Assembly: GCA_028872915.1 (NCBI GenBank)
Contig: JAGWNY010000002.1
Location: forward strand, 1 to 64,000
DNA: 64,000 nt
Direction of reading: 5' to 3'
Source: Verrucomicrobiota bacterium
GTDB taxonomy: Bacteria; Verrucomicrobiota; Verrucomicrobiia; Limisphaerales; UBA11358
Numbering within the stretch: position 1 is the first letter of the stretch; every line of letters begins with the position of its first letter. Made by a program: the position numbers and the translations under genes. Positions 1 to 8,442 of this stretch are shown here, piece by piece. The notes beneath the pieces were generated by a model. That model saw nothing but the letters and a program-made list of their open reading frames with translations. It was not told the DNA's origin and did not search any database.

Positions 1-6
1 ATCAGA

Positions 7-172
7 AATACTGTAGCCATGCGGTTGGGGAGAAGAGAGCAGCGGTTCTTTTGGGTTTTGGCTTCGTTTTCGCCCGGTTACAGGCCGCTTTGGGCATGCT
101 CCCTCGCCCGGCCTCGCCAAAACCCAAAATTCCCCGCTGCCGCACGGCTCCATTATTTCTTCAACCGCTCTA
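7..172. repeat. Dispersed repeat, copy A
   Basis: This segment recurs almost unchanged about 12.7 kb away (12743-12839 joined to 13054-13113). Both copies share a GC-rich block beginning with AATACT and TAGCCATGCGGTTGGG and ending with a TTATTTCTTCAACCGCTC tail. Copy A lacks the roughly 210 bp that separate the two halves in copy B. The plus frame is open (from 19), but the same frame is interrupted differently in the other copy, so I treat it as a non-coding dispersed repeat and not a gene. Copies of such units elsewhere in the genome are expected but cannot be seen here. Confidence 0.7.
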
Positions 173-178
173 AGATGA

Positions 179-325
179 AACAGAAAGCGCATCTGGCTGC
201 ATCAACTCCCGAAAGATTTGCAGCAAATTGTAGCAGAAATTCCCGGCCATCCCGAAGCTGGACCCGCATGTCACCTGGTTTTGAAGAACGCGCGCACGGG
301 CCAGCTCACAGCGTTCCTTGTCTGA
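179..325 (+). pseudogene. Possible 3' remnant of an unidentified gene
   Basis: Frame 2 from 179 to the TGA at 323-325 reads as a plausible protein tail: an amphipathic stretch (LPKDLQQIVAEIPGHPEAG) followed by a beta-like stretch (CHLVLKNARTGQLTAFLV). There is no start codon, because an in-frame stop lies at 176-178. It sits directly after the dispersed repeat and just before the 3' end of the convergent ATPase gene, as expected of debris at an island edge. I do not recognise the family. It may equally be a chance open stretch. Confidence 0.25.
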
Positions 326-331
326 TGTTTA

Positions 332-1654
332 TCATTTGGCAGGCTCCAGAAGCCATTCCCACGCGGGTTTGACGGTCAACCCCGCCGGGGCTTCTTTTTG
401 GCAAATCGAGACATCCGTTGTCGTCAACGTGAGAAGCAGAAACCTGGCTTTGTTCCTCAACGATAGCAGTTCCGAAAACGGCCGAAATTCACGTTGGCGC
501 ACTTCCGCCGTGCTCAGATCCGAACACACTTGGATATACGTTCGCTTTCCCTCGGGTGTCGTGGCCACAAAATCCACCTCATGTCCGGCCTTGGTCCTGA
601 CATACGCCACACGGCAGGATCTGCGCTCAAGTTCGACCATGACCGCCGTCTCCAGCGCGTGACCCGTGTTGGGTTGCCCGCTTCGGTCGAAGGCGGGAAT
701 CAAACCCGAATCAACCGGATAAATTTTTCGCGGGTTCACGTGGCGCTTGCGTTCCGAAGCGGCGTCAATCGGCACCAAATGAATCAGGAAGCTATCCTCC
801 AACCAAGACAACATTTCGTGGAGGGCATTCTTCCCGACGGCCACTCCCTGCGAGCGAAGATCATTGGAAAATTTATGCACGCTGAACGTGCCGGCAGGAG
901 AAGCCAGCAGTTGCCGCACCAGTCGGCGCAATGCCTCGACATTCGTGACGTGATGGCGTTCCACCACATCCCGGAAGATCACGGTGTCCACGTAACTCTG
1001 AAGCAAAGTGAGCCGGTCGCGCGGCTCCAAGCCCTGCGCTTCGGGAAATCCGCCGGCTTCGAGGTAGGCGCCGAAGGCATTCTCGAGTTGGGATCGCTGC
1101 GCTTTGGGGACAAATGCGGGATTTTCCGGCACCTCAAGCCCGTGGCGCCGCAGGTATTCGCCGAAGGCGAAAGGAAAAATAATCGTTTCGGTTGCGCGCC
1201 CGCGCAATGCCGTTGCAATTTCCCGACTCAACATCCGAGCGGAGGAACCACTGACAAATATCTCCATCTTTTCCGAATCCAAAATCCGCCGGATGAAGGC
1301 TTCCCACCCCGGCACATTTTGGATTTCGTCAAAGCAGAAGATGACATCGCGACGGTCCCGGAACCGCGGTCGCGCCAGATAGTATTCCTCCAGCACCCAG
1401 TTCAGGTGTTCGGTTTGCATCCCGGCCAAGCGCTCGTCCTCAAAACTGAAATAAACCAAGGCGTCGCGCGGCACGCCCGCTTCCGCCCGGTCTTTGAGGC
1501 ACTGTTTCAGAAAACAGCTCTTCCCCGCCCGTCGCATCCCGATGACGGCATGTGCCTTGCCGGCAATTGACGGCACCCTCGCGTCACGGCGCGTCAAGCG
1601 TGGCAGCTCCGCAACGAAGCTGTCGGCCAATTTCTGTCGAATCACATTTCTCAT
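332..1654 (-). CDS. AAA-type ATP-binding protein with DUF4143 C-terminal domain
   Basis: 440 aa. The N-terminal P-loop ATPase has a Walker A motif GMRRAGKS near residues 39-46 and a Walker B motif VIFCFDEIQ near residue 105. A 'SGSSARML' sensor-like segment follows, and a DUF4143-type C-terminal half carries 'AGGFPEA' and the conserved 'HALETAVMVEL' and 'VDFVA' blocks near the end. Proteins of this architecture are common, patchily distributed, and usually annotated only as ATPases. Their biological role is not established and they are typical accessory-genome cargo. The ATG at 1654 gives the usual family length. It is divergent from the primase-helicase gene across a gap of about 200 bp. Confidence 0.85.
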   Translation of the reverse strand: MRNVIRQKLADSFVAELPRLTRRDARVPSIAGKAHAVIGMRRAGKSCFLKQCLKDRAEAGVPRDALVYFSFEDERLAGMQTEHLNWVLEEYYLARPRFRDRRDVIFCFDEIQNVPGWEAFIRRILDSEKMEIFVSGSSARMLSREIATALRGRATETIIFPFAFGEYLRRHGLEVPENPAFVPKAQRSQLENAFGAYLEAGGFPEAQGLEPRDRLTLLQSYVDTVIFRDVVERHHVTNVEALRRLVRQLLASPAGTFSVHKFSNDLRSQGVAVGKNALHEMLSWLEDSFLIHLVPIDAASERKRHVNPRKIYPVDSGLIPAFDRSGQPNTGHALETAVMVELERRSCRVAYVRTKAGHEVDFVATTPEGKRTYIQVCSDLSTAEVRQREFRPFSELLSLRNKARFLLLTLTTTDVSICQKEAPAGLTVKPAWEWLLEPAK

Positions 1655-1684
1655 TTGTCTTCAAACCAGAGCCTAATATGCCAC

Positions 1685-1712
1685 AATATGTCTCTGAGAC
1701 AAAGACAATATT
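1685..1712. promoter_or_regulatory. Imperfect inverted repeat in the divergent intergenic region
   Basis: The arms AATATGTCT (1685-1693) and AGACAATATT (1703-1712) are inverted around a CTGAGACAA centre. The site lies 31 nt upstream of the DUF4143 ATPase start in the AT-rich divergent spacer, so it could be an operator. No binding protein can be assigned. Confidence 0.25.
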
Positions 1713-1856
1713 ACAAGGATGTGTGTTTTTTCAAGGACAAAAAGGATCGCGTGTAATCAAAGGACGGAGGGTAAGAGTTTTTGGCTATGCGTTGCATGGT
1801 CCACCCAACCGATTCAAATTTTAGCTCGAAAATCCGCAACCGAGCAATATTGTGAC

Positions 1857-1964
1857 GTGGAACTGACAACTGCTGAACATCAATTGGCCAACGCGCTCGC
1901 CGAATGTGCGCGACTGCGCGCGGAAAACCGCGCGCTTGCGGCAACGGCTGGGACTTCCCAGTGA
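1857..1964 (+). pseudogene. Frameshifted N-terminal segment of the primase-helicase gene
   Basis: From a GTG at 1857 this frame encodes a short leucine/arginine-rich helix (TTAEHQLANALAECARLR, then AENRAL). That resembles the short coiled coil opening TOTE-type primase-helicases. It ends at a TGA at 1962-1964. The natural continuation (RQRLGLPSE) is found one frame over from 1939. Removing one G at about 1938 joins the two frames (CTT then CGG CAA CGG CTG GGA). Either this is a real single-base insertion or a sequencing error. Confidence 0.5.
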
Positions 1965-3258
1965 AAAAACATCAGTTCCGAGCATTGTGCCGACGGTTCA
2001 TATTACCGACTCCCCGATCAATTCCAAATCCAGCCCCGACGAAAAAGTGGGATTGTTCCGCAGCCTGTTTCGCGGGCGTGAGGATGTTTATGCGGTGCGA
2101 TGGGAAGGGCGGAACGGTAAGACTGGCTATTCACCGGCCTATCGAAAAGTTTGGAGCAATCCGTTCCAAAGAAAACCGGATGAACCGAAGGAATACTTTC
2201 CGCTGACGGCTCAGGTCATTCACGACCATCTCACTGGCAGGTTGACGGCCGGTGTTTATCCGTTGTTGACTGACGAAACGTGCTGGTTCCTCGCTGCCGA
2301 TTTCGACAAGGCAACCTGGCAGGACGATGTGCTTGCGTTTCTTCAGACCTGTGCCGATTGGAGAATTCCTGCTGCACTCGAACGTTCGCGTTCAGGGCGC
2401 GGCGGCCACGTCTGGGTTTTCTTTGACGCGCCGCTGCCCGCTAGCCTCGCGGGGAAACTTGGCGCGGCCATTCTCACCCGGACGATGGAGTGCCGGCATC
2501 AGCTCGGCCTCGACTCTTACGACCGTTTGTTTCCGAGCCAGGACACGATGCCAAAGGGTGGTTTTGGCAATCTCATCGCACTGCCGCTGCAACGCCAGGA
2601 CGGACATCATCCGATTATCGTCACGCAGTGCGGCCCGATTCGCTACCGCGTGAACGCGAAAGAGCAAGCGCGGGCGCGACCATTCAAGCACATTGTCTTT
2701 CCACGCCCGACAAATTTTCGATTGCCACCGACGACTGAAAAACCAGAAATGCACGCGCTTTACGCGGCGTTGGCAACGGACAAAAGTCGCAACGATTTGA
2801 TTACAGTTGACCTTGTTCGCGCGGTAAAGGCCGGGCGTTCACCGGTTCTTCTGACTGAACGCACAAGCCACGTGGATGAATTTGCGGTCAGGCTGGCCGG
2901 CTTGGTTAAACATGTCGTGGTGCTGAAAGGCGGCTTGGGCGCGAAGCAACGGCGCACGGTTGCTGATCATTTGGCCGCCATTCCAAATGGCGAAGAACGA
3001 GTGTTATTGGCGACAGGCCGATACATCGGCGAGGGCTTCGACGATGCGCGCTTGGACACGCTGTTTCTTGCCATGCCGATTTCCTGGCGCGGCACGTTGC
3101 AGCAATATGTTGGCCGTCTGCACCGGTCGCATGACAATAAACGCGAAGTCGTCGTTTATGATTATGTGGACGGCACTGTGCTGGTCCTTTCGGCCATGTA
3201 TACGAAGCGGCTGCGCGGCTACGAAGCGGTGGGATACGAAATTTCGGATGGCCTGTGA
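1906..3258 (+). CDS. TOTE-type archaeo-eukaryotic primase fused to a truncated helicase (internally deleted)
   Basis: 450 aa from a GTG at 1906, which is probably not the ancestral start (see 1857). Residues 40-229 look like the archaeo-eukaryotic primase domain of TOTE conflict systems: AADFDK (D132, D134) is the metal-binding DxD, SRSGRGGHVW (H168) is the sxH motif, and KGGFGNLIALPLQ closes the domain. From residue 230 the protein continues as QDGHHPII, which in full-length relatives follows helicase motif III. Then come the second RecA lobe motifs ATGRYIGEGFDD (369-380) and QQYVGRLHR (399-407). Walker A and the DEAD/DEAH box are absent, so the ATP-binding lobe appears to have been removed in frame. 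Primase activity could survive, but helicase activity should not. The family comparison is from memory. Confidence 0.75.
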   Translation: MRDCARKTARLRQRLGLPSEKTSVPSIVPTVHITDSPINSKSSPDEKVGLFRSLFRGREDVYAVRWEGRNGKTGYSPAYRKVWSNPFQRKPDEPKEYFPLTAQVIHDHLTGRLTAGVYPLLTDETCWFLAADFDKATWQDDVLAFLQTCADWRIPAALERSRSGRGGHVWVFFDAPLPASLAGKLGAAILTRTMECRHQLGLDSYDRLFPSQDTMPKGGFGNLIALPLQRQDGHHPIIVTQCGPIRYRVNAKEQARARPFKHIVFPRPTNFRLPPTTEKPEMHALYAALATDKSRNDLITVDLVRAVKAGRSPVLLTERTSHVDEFAVRLAGLVKHVVVLKGGLGAKQRRTVADHLAAIPNGEERVLLATGRYIGEGFDDARLDTLFLAMPISWRGTLQQYVGRLHRSHDNKREVVVYDYVDGTVLVLSAMYTKRLRGYEAVGYEISDGL

Positions 3259-3316
3259 ACAATTGTGAAGAACTGGTCATTGACGAATCACGCGGCATGA
3301 CGATCCTTTCAGCTAC

Positions 3317-6118
3317 ATGCCAAGAAATACGAAGCAACCAGCCAAGCCCAGGCTGCCGTCCGCGCACGACTGGCGCACCACCGACGCTGACGAAATCGCC
3401 CGGCGCCGACAACGCGCCCGCGACGAAGCGTTCGTCATTACGAACACGGCGCCGGCGCATCCCATTTTTTCCAATTTCAAGGTCAATTCCGGCAGCGGAT
3501 TGACTTATTCCGTAGAAGTGCGCGATTTGGCCACGCGCCAGTTCGCCTGCAACTGCGTGGATTTCCGCATCAACGGGCTGGGCGTGTGCAAACACGTCGA
3601 GGCCGTGCTGCTGCAACTTGAGGCGCGCCACAAAAAGCTTTTCAAAGCCGCGCATGCCGCCGGTTCAAATCGCATTGAAGTGATCGTGGACCGCGCGGCG
3701 GACACGCTGCGGGTCTTGAACGGCCCCGGCAAACTGCCGCGCGCTGTCGGCAAGTGGTTCGACGCGAACGACTGTCTGGCAAATGGCTCGCCCGAAGCCG
3801 CTCTGGACGCGCTGCGCCAGTTGCGCGACGCGGATTTTCCGCAAGTCCGGCTCTCGCAGGAAATCACGTCGTGGCTGGAAAACCGCCAACGCGCGGCCGA
3901 GCGCGTTCAACTGCGGCGCGACTACGAACTCAAGGTGCACGGCGGCGAATGGCCCGCGCAGGAAACGACCGTGCCGCTGTTTCCCTACCAACGCGAAGGC
4001 ATGTTGCATCTAGCCTTCACCGAGCGCGCCTTGCTCGCCGACGAAATGGGCCTGGGCAAGACCATCCAGGCTATTGCCGCCTGCGCGCTGTTGCACCGGC
4101 TCGGCCAGGCGCGGCGCGTCCTGGTCGTCACGCCGGCGTCTCTCAAGACCGAGTGGGAGGAGCAAATCCGCAAATTCACCACGCTGGATTACCAGATCAT
4201 TTTCGGCGGGAAAATACGACGGTTGAAAGCATATAATGATTCAGGCTTCCAGTCTGCGCCACGGCCATTCTTCACGATTGTCAACTACGAGCAGATGGTC
4301 GCCGACGCGCTGGACGTCAATGAACGCCTTGCACCCGACATCGTGGTGCTGGACGAAGCCCAGCGCATCAAGAACTGGAACACCAAGACCGCGCAGGCCG
4401 TCAAACGCCTCCGGAGCCGTTACGCCTTTGTGCTCACCGGCACGCCCATCGAAAACCGCATTGACGAAATTCATTCCCTGATGGATTTCCTCAACCCCGC
4501 CGCGCTCGGCCCGCTGTTCCGGTTCAACCGCGATTTCTACGAACTGGACGACCGCGGCCGGCCCATCGGCTGCCGCAATCTCGACCTTTTGCACCAGCGC
4601 ATCAAACCGTTCCTGCTACGCCGTCGCAAGGCCGACGTGGAAACCGAATTGCCCGAACGCACCGACCGCAACCATTTCGTTCCATTGGACGAATTGCAGA
4701 AACAAAACTACTTCGCCCACGAGCAGCAGGTGATGAAACTCGTCAGCGCCGCCCAGCGCCGTCCGCTAACGCAACAGGAGCAGGACAAGCTCCAGCGCGA
4801 ACTGGCGATGATGCGGATGATTTGCGACACCAATTACATCCTCGATCCAGATGACCGCACCTGTCCCAAGCTGGCGGAAATTGAAAAGCTCCTGGACGAA
4901 TGCATTGAGAATGACGCGAAGGTCATCGTCTTTTCCGAATGGGAACGGATGCTCCAACTCGCGCGCGATCTTTGCGACGAGCGCAGCATCGGCTACGCTT
5001 GGCACACCGGGAGCGTGCCCCAACAGCGCCGCCGGGCCGAAATCAACACCTTCAAAGCCGACCCGAAATGCCGCGTGTTCTTCAGCACCGACGCCGGCGC
5101 GACCGGCTTGAATTTGCAGAACGCCAGTGTGGTCATCAATTGCGATTTGCCGTGGAATCCCGCCAAACTCGAACAGCGCATCGCCCGCGCCTGGCGCAAG
5201 CAGCAGACCAAGCCCGTCACCGTCATCAATTTGATTTCCGAGAATACCATTGAGCACCGGATGCTGGAAACGCTCGCAATGAAAACCACTGTGGCCGTCA
5301 GCGTGCTCGACAAGCCCGGTGAAGTGAAGGAAATCAAACTGCGCAGCGGCCGGCAGGCGATGGTGGAACGGTTACAACAACTCGTTACCCGAAAAGTGGA
5401 AAACGGAAAGAGTCAAAGTCTCCTCACGTTGGCTGCTACAAGGCTGCCTGTCGATCCGGCGCTGGCGTTCGCGCAACGGGCCGCCGAACGACTCAACGGC
5501 GCGCTCGTCCGTTGCGAAGAGCGTTACCCGCAATCCGGGTCGCATTCCGTCGTGGTCGTGGTGGTGGACCGCAACGCTAACGATTGGCGCGAGCCGTTGG
5601 AACAATTGCATTCCGACTCGTTTGGCCGCGGCAAAAGCGACCCGTTGGCGCCAGTGCAACTGGAAGTTCTCGACCGCGCCACCGATGAAGCCATGCAGCG
5701 GCTGATCAGCATGGGCCTCATTTGTAAAACGACGCGCGCCGCGCGAGCATTATTTCCGTCGAGCGAAAATCCCGAAGACGCGTCGCTCTCCGCTGAGGAA
5801 ATGGCGAAAGCCAAAGCGCATCGCGACCGCGCTGCGCGCAAGCTCAAGATGGCGCGGGTGCTGGGCGCCGCCGGTTTTGACGACGAAGCGCGCTCGGCCC
5901 TGCTCGACGTCATGCAGGGCCTGGGCACCGCGTTGGCGGTGGAAAGCCGCCTGCCCGAACCGGCGGAGTTGAAGGACGCCCTGCGACCGCCGCTGTCGCA
6001 CGGTTGGAAGGAGGCCCTGCCGCTGGTGCGCGATTTCGTCAATGACCCTGCCTCCGCTTGGGAACCCGCCACCGAGCGCCTGGCCGCTTTGATGGCCGCC
6101 GGAGTCGCCGAACTGTGA
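3317..6118 (+). CDS. SNF2-family helicase with N-terminal SWIM zinc finger
   Basis: 933 aa. A SWIM-type zinc site (CNC at about 78-80, CKH at about 92-94) lies in the N-terminal 130 residues. The SNF2 ATPase follows: DEMGLGKT (about 242-249), VVTPASLKTEW, DEAQ, LTGTPIENR, then the second lobe with VFSEWERML, GATGLNLQ and QRIARAWRKQQ. A long C-terminal extension of about 270 residues has no motif I recognise. The predicted role is ATP-driven DNA translocation or remodelling, with the SWIM finger binding nucleic acid. It starts 58 nt after the damaged primase-helicase on the same strand, so the two probably formed one defence-type operon. This gene shows no damage. Confidence 0.85.
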   Translation: MPRNTKQPAKPRLPSAHDWRTTDADEIARRRQRARDEAFVITNTAPAHPIFSNFKVNSGSGLTYSVEVRDLATRQFACNCVDFRINGLGVCKHVEAVLLQLEARHKKLFKAAHAAGSNRIEVIVDRAADTLRVLNGPGKLPRAVGKWFDANDCLANGSPEAALDALRQLRDADFPQVRLSQEITSWLENRQRAAERVQLRRDYELKVHGGEWPAQETTVPLFPYQREGMLHLAFTERALLADEMGLGKTIQAIAACALLHRLGQARRVLVVTPASLKTEWEEQIRKFTTLDYQIIFGGKIRRLKAYNDSGFQSAPRPFFTIVNYEQMVADALDVNERLAPDIVVLDEAQRIKNWNTKTAQAVKRLRSRYAFVLTGTPIENRIDEIHSLMDFLNPAALGPLFRFNRDFYELDDRGRPIGCRNLDLLHQRIKPFLLRRRKADVETELPERTDRNHFVPLDELQKQNYFAHEQQVMKLVSAAQRRPLTQQEQDKLQRELAMMRMICDTNYILDPDDRTCPKLAEIEKLLDECIENDAKVIVFSEWERMLQLARDLCDERSIGYAWHTGSVPQQRRRAEINTFKADPKCRVFFSTDAGATGLNLQNASVVINCDLPWNPAKLEQRIARAWRKQQTKPVTVINLISENTIEHRMLETLAMKTTVAVSVLDKPGEVKEIKLRSGRQAMVERLQQLVTRKVENGKSQSLLTLAATRLPVDPALAFAQRAAERLNGALVRCEERYPQSGSHSVVVVVVDRNANDWREPLEQLHSDSFGRGKSDPLAPVQLEVLDRATDEAMQRLISMGLICKTTRAARALFPSSENPEDASLSAEEMAKAKAHRDRAARKLKMARVLGAAGFDDEARSALLDVMQGLGTALAVESRLPEPAELKDALRPPLSHGWKEALPLVRDFVNDPASAWEPATERLAALMAAGVAEL

Positions 6119-6202
6119 ATCGAACCGTAAATGACGCCCCGAGCGCAGGGATTGGCGCATGAACCTGGTAACACGCTTTCTGCTGTTCGCGCTCTGCGGA
6201 CA

Positions 6203-6324
6203 AACCTCTGGGAGTGTCAAATGTTGGCGCGACTGGACTTGTAGCAAAAGTGTAGCAAAAAGCGGTGAATCCACGAGTATTCGAGGAAAAACGGCGAAAA
6301 GCGAAGGGATCAGCCTGGAACTGA
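6203..6324 (+). pseudogene. Possible coding remnant beside the tRNA gene
   Basis: One plus frame reads like a basic protein tail (ADKPLGVSNVGATGLVAKV, stop, QKAVNPRVFEEKRRKAKG, ending TGA at 6322-6324). It is interrupted by one in-frame TAG inside a tandem TGTAGCAAAA repeat. It lies just downstream of the tRNA-Gly 3' end, where integrase debris is often found, but I cannot identify the family. The rest of 6119-6408 holds nothing I can support. Confidence 0.2.
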
Positions 6325-6408
6325 AAAACGCGGTAGTAAAAACTCAAATCAAGCAGCGCCCATTATATTTGTATGCAGTTGCTTATGAGATGACACCGTT
6401 CGCGAAAT

Positions 6409-6485
6409 TGGAGCGAGCGAAGGGATTCGAACCCTCGACATTCACCTTGGCAAGGTGACGCTCTACCGGGCTGAGCTACGCTCGC
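6409..6485 (-). tRNA. tRNA-Gly (anticodon GCC), CCA encoded
   Basis: On the minus strand a complete cloverleaf folds. The acceptor GCGAGCG pairs with CGCTCGC, the D-stem is GCTC/GAGC, and the anticodon stem TCACC/GGTGA carries loop TTGCCAA (anticodon GCC). The T-arm is GAGGG-TTCGAAT-CCCTT. The 3' end is followed by discriminator T and a genomically encoded CCA. It is 77 nt including CCA. The 3' end faces the helicase island, a common arrangement for elements integrated at tRNA genes. Confidence 0.95.
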
Positions 6486-6570
6486 GCTCCGACCCACAGG
6501 CTACAAAATCCGGCTTTGGTGGCAAACAAATAATTTTGCCTTCGTTGTTTCCTTTTCGGCGCGCGCCTGC

Positions 6571-6576
6571 TACAAA
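6571..6576 (+). promoter_or_regulatory. Candidate -10 box of proC (leaderless start)
   Basis: TACAAA lies exactly 6 nt upstream of the proC ATG, which would place the +1 on the start codon. The -35 side is weak (TTGTTT at 6545-6550, with a 20 nt spacer). No Shine-Dalgarno sequence is seen. Confidence 0.35.
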
Positions 6577-6582
6577 AATCGT

Positions 6583-7389
6583 ATGGCAGCCAGAATCGGT
6601 TTTATCGGCGGGGGAAAAATGGCCGTGGCGCTGGCCAGGGGATTTGTCCGCGCCAATCTCGTGCTTCCCAGGGAAATGATGGCCGCGGACCCGTCGGAGG
6701 CGGCGCGAAATCAATTCGCCGCCGCGCTGGACGCCAAGGTGACCGGCTCGAACGCGGAAGCGGCCGCGTTCGCCAACATCCTCATACTGGCGACGAAACC
6801 CGACCAGACAACCGCCGCGCTGGCCTCCATCCGCGGGGCGTTTACGGAGGACCATCTCCTCATTTCCATCGCCGCCGGCGTGACCCTGGCGGGATTGGAA
6901 CACGAATTGCCGCCCAAAGCCCGCGTGATTCGCGTGATGCCGAACACCCCGGCGCTCGTGGGCGCCGGGGCGTCGGCGTTTGCCGCCGGAAAACACGCCA
7001 CGGAATCCGATGCCGATCTGGCGCGCAAATTATTGTGCGCGGTTGGGCTGGCCTTGCAGGTGAAGGAAAGCCTGCTTGACGCGGTCACCGGCCTGAGCGG
7101 GAGCGGGCCGGCGTACGTTTATCAATTCATCGAAGCGCTCAGCGACGGCGGCGTGGCGGCGGGCCTGCCGCGGGACATTGCCACCCTGCTGGCCGCCCAG
7201 ACGGTCCTTGGCGGCGCCAAAATGGTTCTTGAAACGGGCCAGCATCCCGGCGCGCTCAAGGATCAAGTGACCAGCCCCGGCGGCACGACCATCGAAGGGC
7301 TGCATCAATTGGAAAAAGGGAGGCTGCGGGCCGTTGTGATGAGCGCCGTTCGCGCCGCCACGGAAAAATCGCGCTCACTCGGCCAATGA
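6583..7389 (+). CDS. proC: Pyrroline-5-carboxylate reductase
   Basis: 268 aa, the normal size for ProC, which makes proline from 1-pyrroline-5-carboxylate using NAD(P)H in the cytoplasm. The N-terminal Rossmann motif is GFIGGGKMA (residues 6-14). VIRVMPNTPALVGAG is the conserved central block. The C-terminal dimerisation domain contains the family signature around LSGSGPAYVYQFIEALSDG, with TSPGGTTIEGLH near the end. It stands alone after the divergent tRNA gene and its start appears leaderless. No unusual residues were noticed. Confidence 0.95.
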   Translation: MAARIGFIGGGKMAVALARGFVRANLVLPREMMAADPSEAARNQFAAALDAKVTGSNAEAAAFANILILATKPDQTTAALASIRGAFTEDHLLISIAAGVTLAGLEHELPPKARVIRVMPNTPALVGAGASAFAAGKHATESDADLARKLLCAVGLALQVKESLLDAVTGLSGSGPAYVYQFIEALSDGGVAAGLPRDIATLLAAQTVLGGAKMVLETGQHPGALKDQVTSPGGTTIEGLHQLEKGRLRAVVMSAVRAATEKSRSLGQ

Positions 7390-7438
7390 TTTTCGCGCTT
7401 TCGATTCGATTTGGCTGCCGGACGTGTTAGTTTGTGGC

Positions 7439-8437
7439 GTGAAATGGTTCCTCACGGCGCTGATTATTTTCCTGGCGGCGGCATCCGCCCCCGCCGGCGC
7501 GAATGCCGCCCCTTCAGCCGGCGCCTCTTCCAATGACAAGAGACAAACGAGTCCGGCAAAAGCCGGAGCATCCAACACCGAACAGGAACTTGACACGATC
7601 ATGGCGGACGACGACGCCGCCATGGACCGGATAGACAAATGGATACGGGACAACAACGGCTTTGCCGCCCACGGCGCGGGTGAACCGTCCGCCGAGCTGA
7701 ACCAGCGCATTCGCACCCAACTGGCCGCCATTCAAAAGGAATACGAGGGTTTTCTTGGCCGGCATCCGAACAGCGCGGACGGGCACCTGGCTTACGGCTC
7801 GTTTCTGGAAAACAGCGGGAACGAATACGCGTCAGGGAAACAATATCAGATCGCGACCCGCCTGGACCCGAAAAATCCCGCGGCCTGGAACGATCTGGGA
7901 AATTTTTGCGGTGAAAACGGCCCGCTCACGAATGCGTTTGCCGACTACGACCGGGCCATCGCGCTCAACCCCACCGAATCCGTCTATTACGAAAACCTCG
8001 CCACCATCGTCTATCTTTTTCGCAAAGACGCGAAGGCGTATTATCACATCACCGAGCAGCAGGACTTCGATAAATCGCTGGCGCTCTATCGCAAAGCGGT
8101 TGAATTGGACCCCACCAACTTCGACCTGGCCACCGATTACGCGGAAACGTATTACGGCATCACGCCGCTTCGCACCAACGACGCGCTCGTTGCGTGGACG
8201 AACGCGCTGCGCAGCGCCGTCAACGATTTCGAGCGTGAAGGGGTTAACATCCATTTGGCGCGCATCAAAATTCTCGCGGGGCGCTTTGCGGAAGCGCGGG
8301 CGGAGATGGATGCCGTGACGAATGCGGCTTACGCCGCGCTGAAACACCGCCTGGAACTCAATCTCGATGAGGGCGAGAAGGCGGTCAACGCCGCGCGAGA
8401 AACGAGCAAGGGGAAGGTTGGCGAGAAAAAACCATGA
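7439..8437 (+). CDS. Secreted tetratricopeptide-repeat protein
   Basis: 332 aa from the GTG at 7439. An alternative GTG lies at 7424, but the later one begins the signal peptide directly (KWFLTALIIFLAAASAPAGA). The mature protein has TPR-like helical repeats (HPNSADGHLAYGSFLENSG, LDPKNPAAWNDLGNF, LNPTESVYYENLA, LDPTNFDLATDYAETYYG). It is predicted to be periplasmic or outer-membrane associated and to act as a protein-protein scaffold. The specific partner is unknown. It ends 5 nt before the convergent PQQ-type gene. Confidence 0.7.
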   Translation: MKWFLTALIIFLAAASAPAGANAAPSAGASSNDKRQTSPAKAGASNTEQELDTIMADDDAAMDRIDKWIRDNNGFAAHGAGEPSAELNQRIRTQLAAIQKEYEGFLGRHPNSADGHLAYGSFLENSGNEYASGKQYQIATRLDPKNPAAWNDLGNFCGENGPLTNAFADYDRAIALNPTESVYYENLATIVYLFRKDAKAYYHITEQQDFDKSLALYRKAVELDPTNFDLATDYAETYYGITPLRTNDALVAWTNALRSAVNDFEREGVNIHLARIKILAGRFAEARAEMDAVTNAAYAALKHRLELNLDEGEKAVNAARETSKGKVGEKKP

Positions 8438-8442
8438 GCGGA

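Noticed and set aside
494-1570. 358 aa open frame antisense to the DUF4143 ATPase
   Set aside because: This is an antisense shadow. The minus strand carries the Walker motifs.
6159-6458. 99 aa open frame upstream of proC
   Set aside because: It ends inside the tRNA-Gly gene on the opposite strand. The Arg/Lys-rich end is tRNA sequence read as protein.
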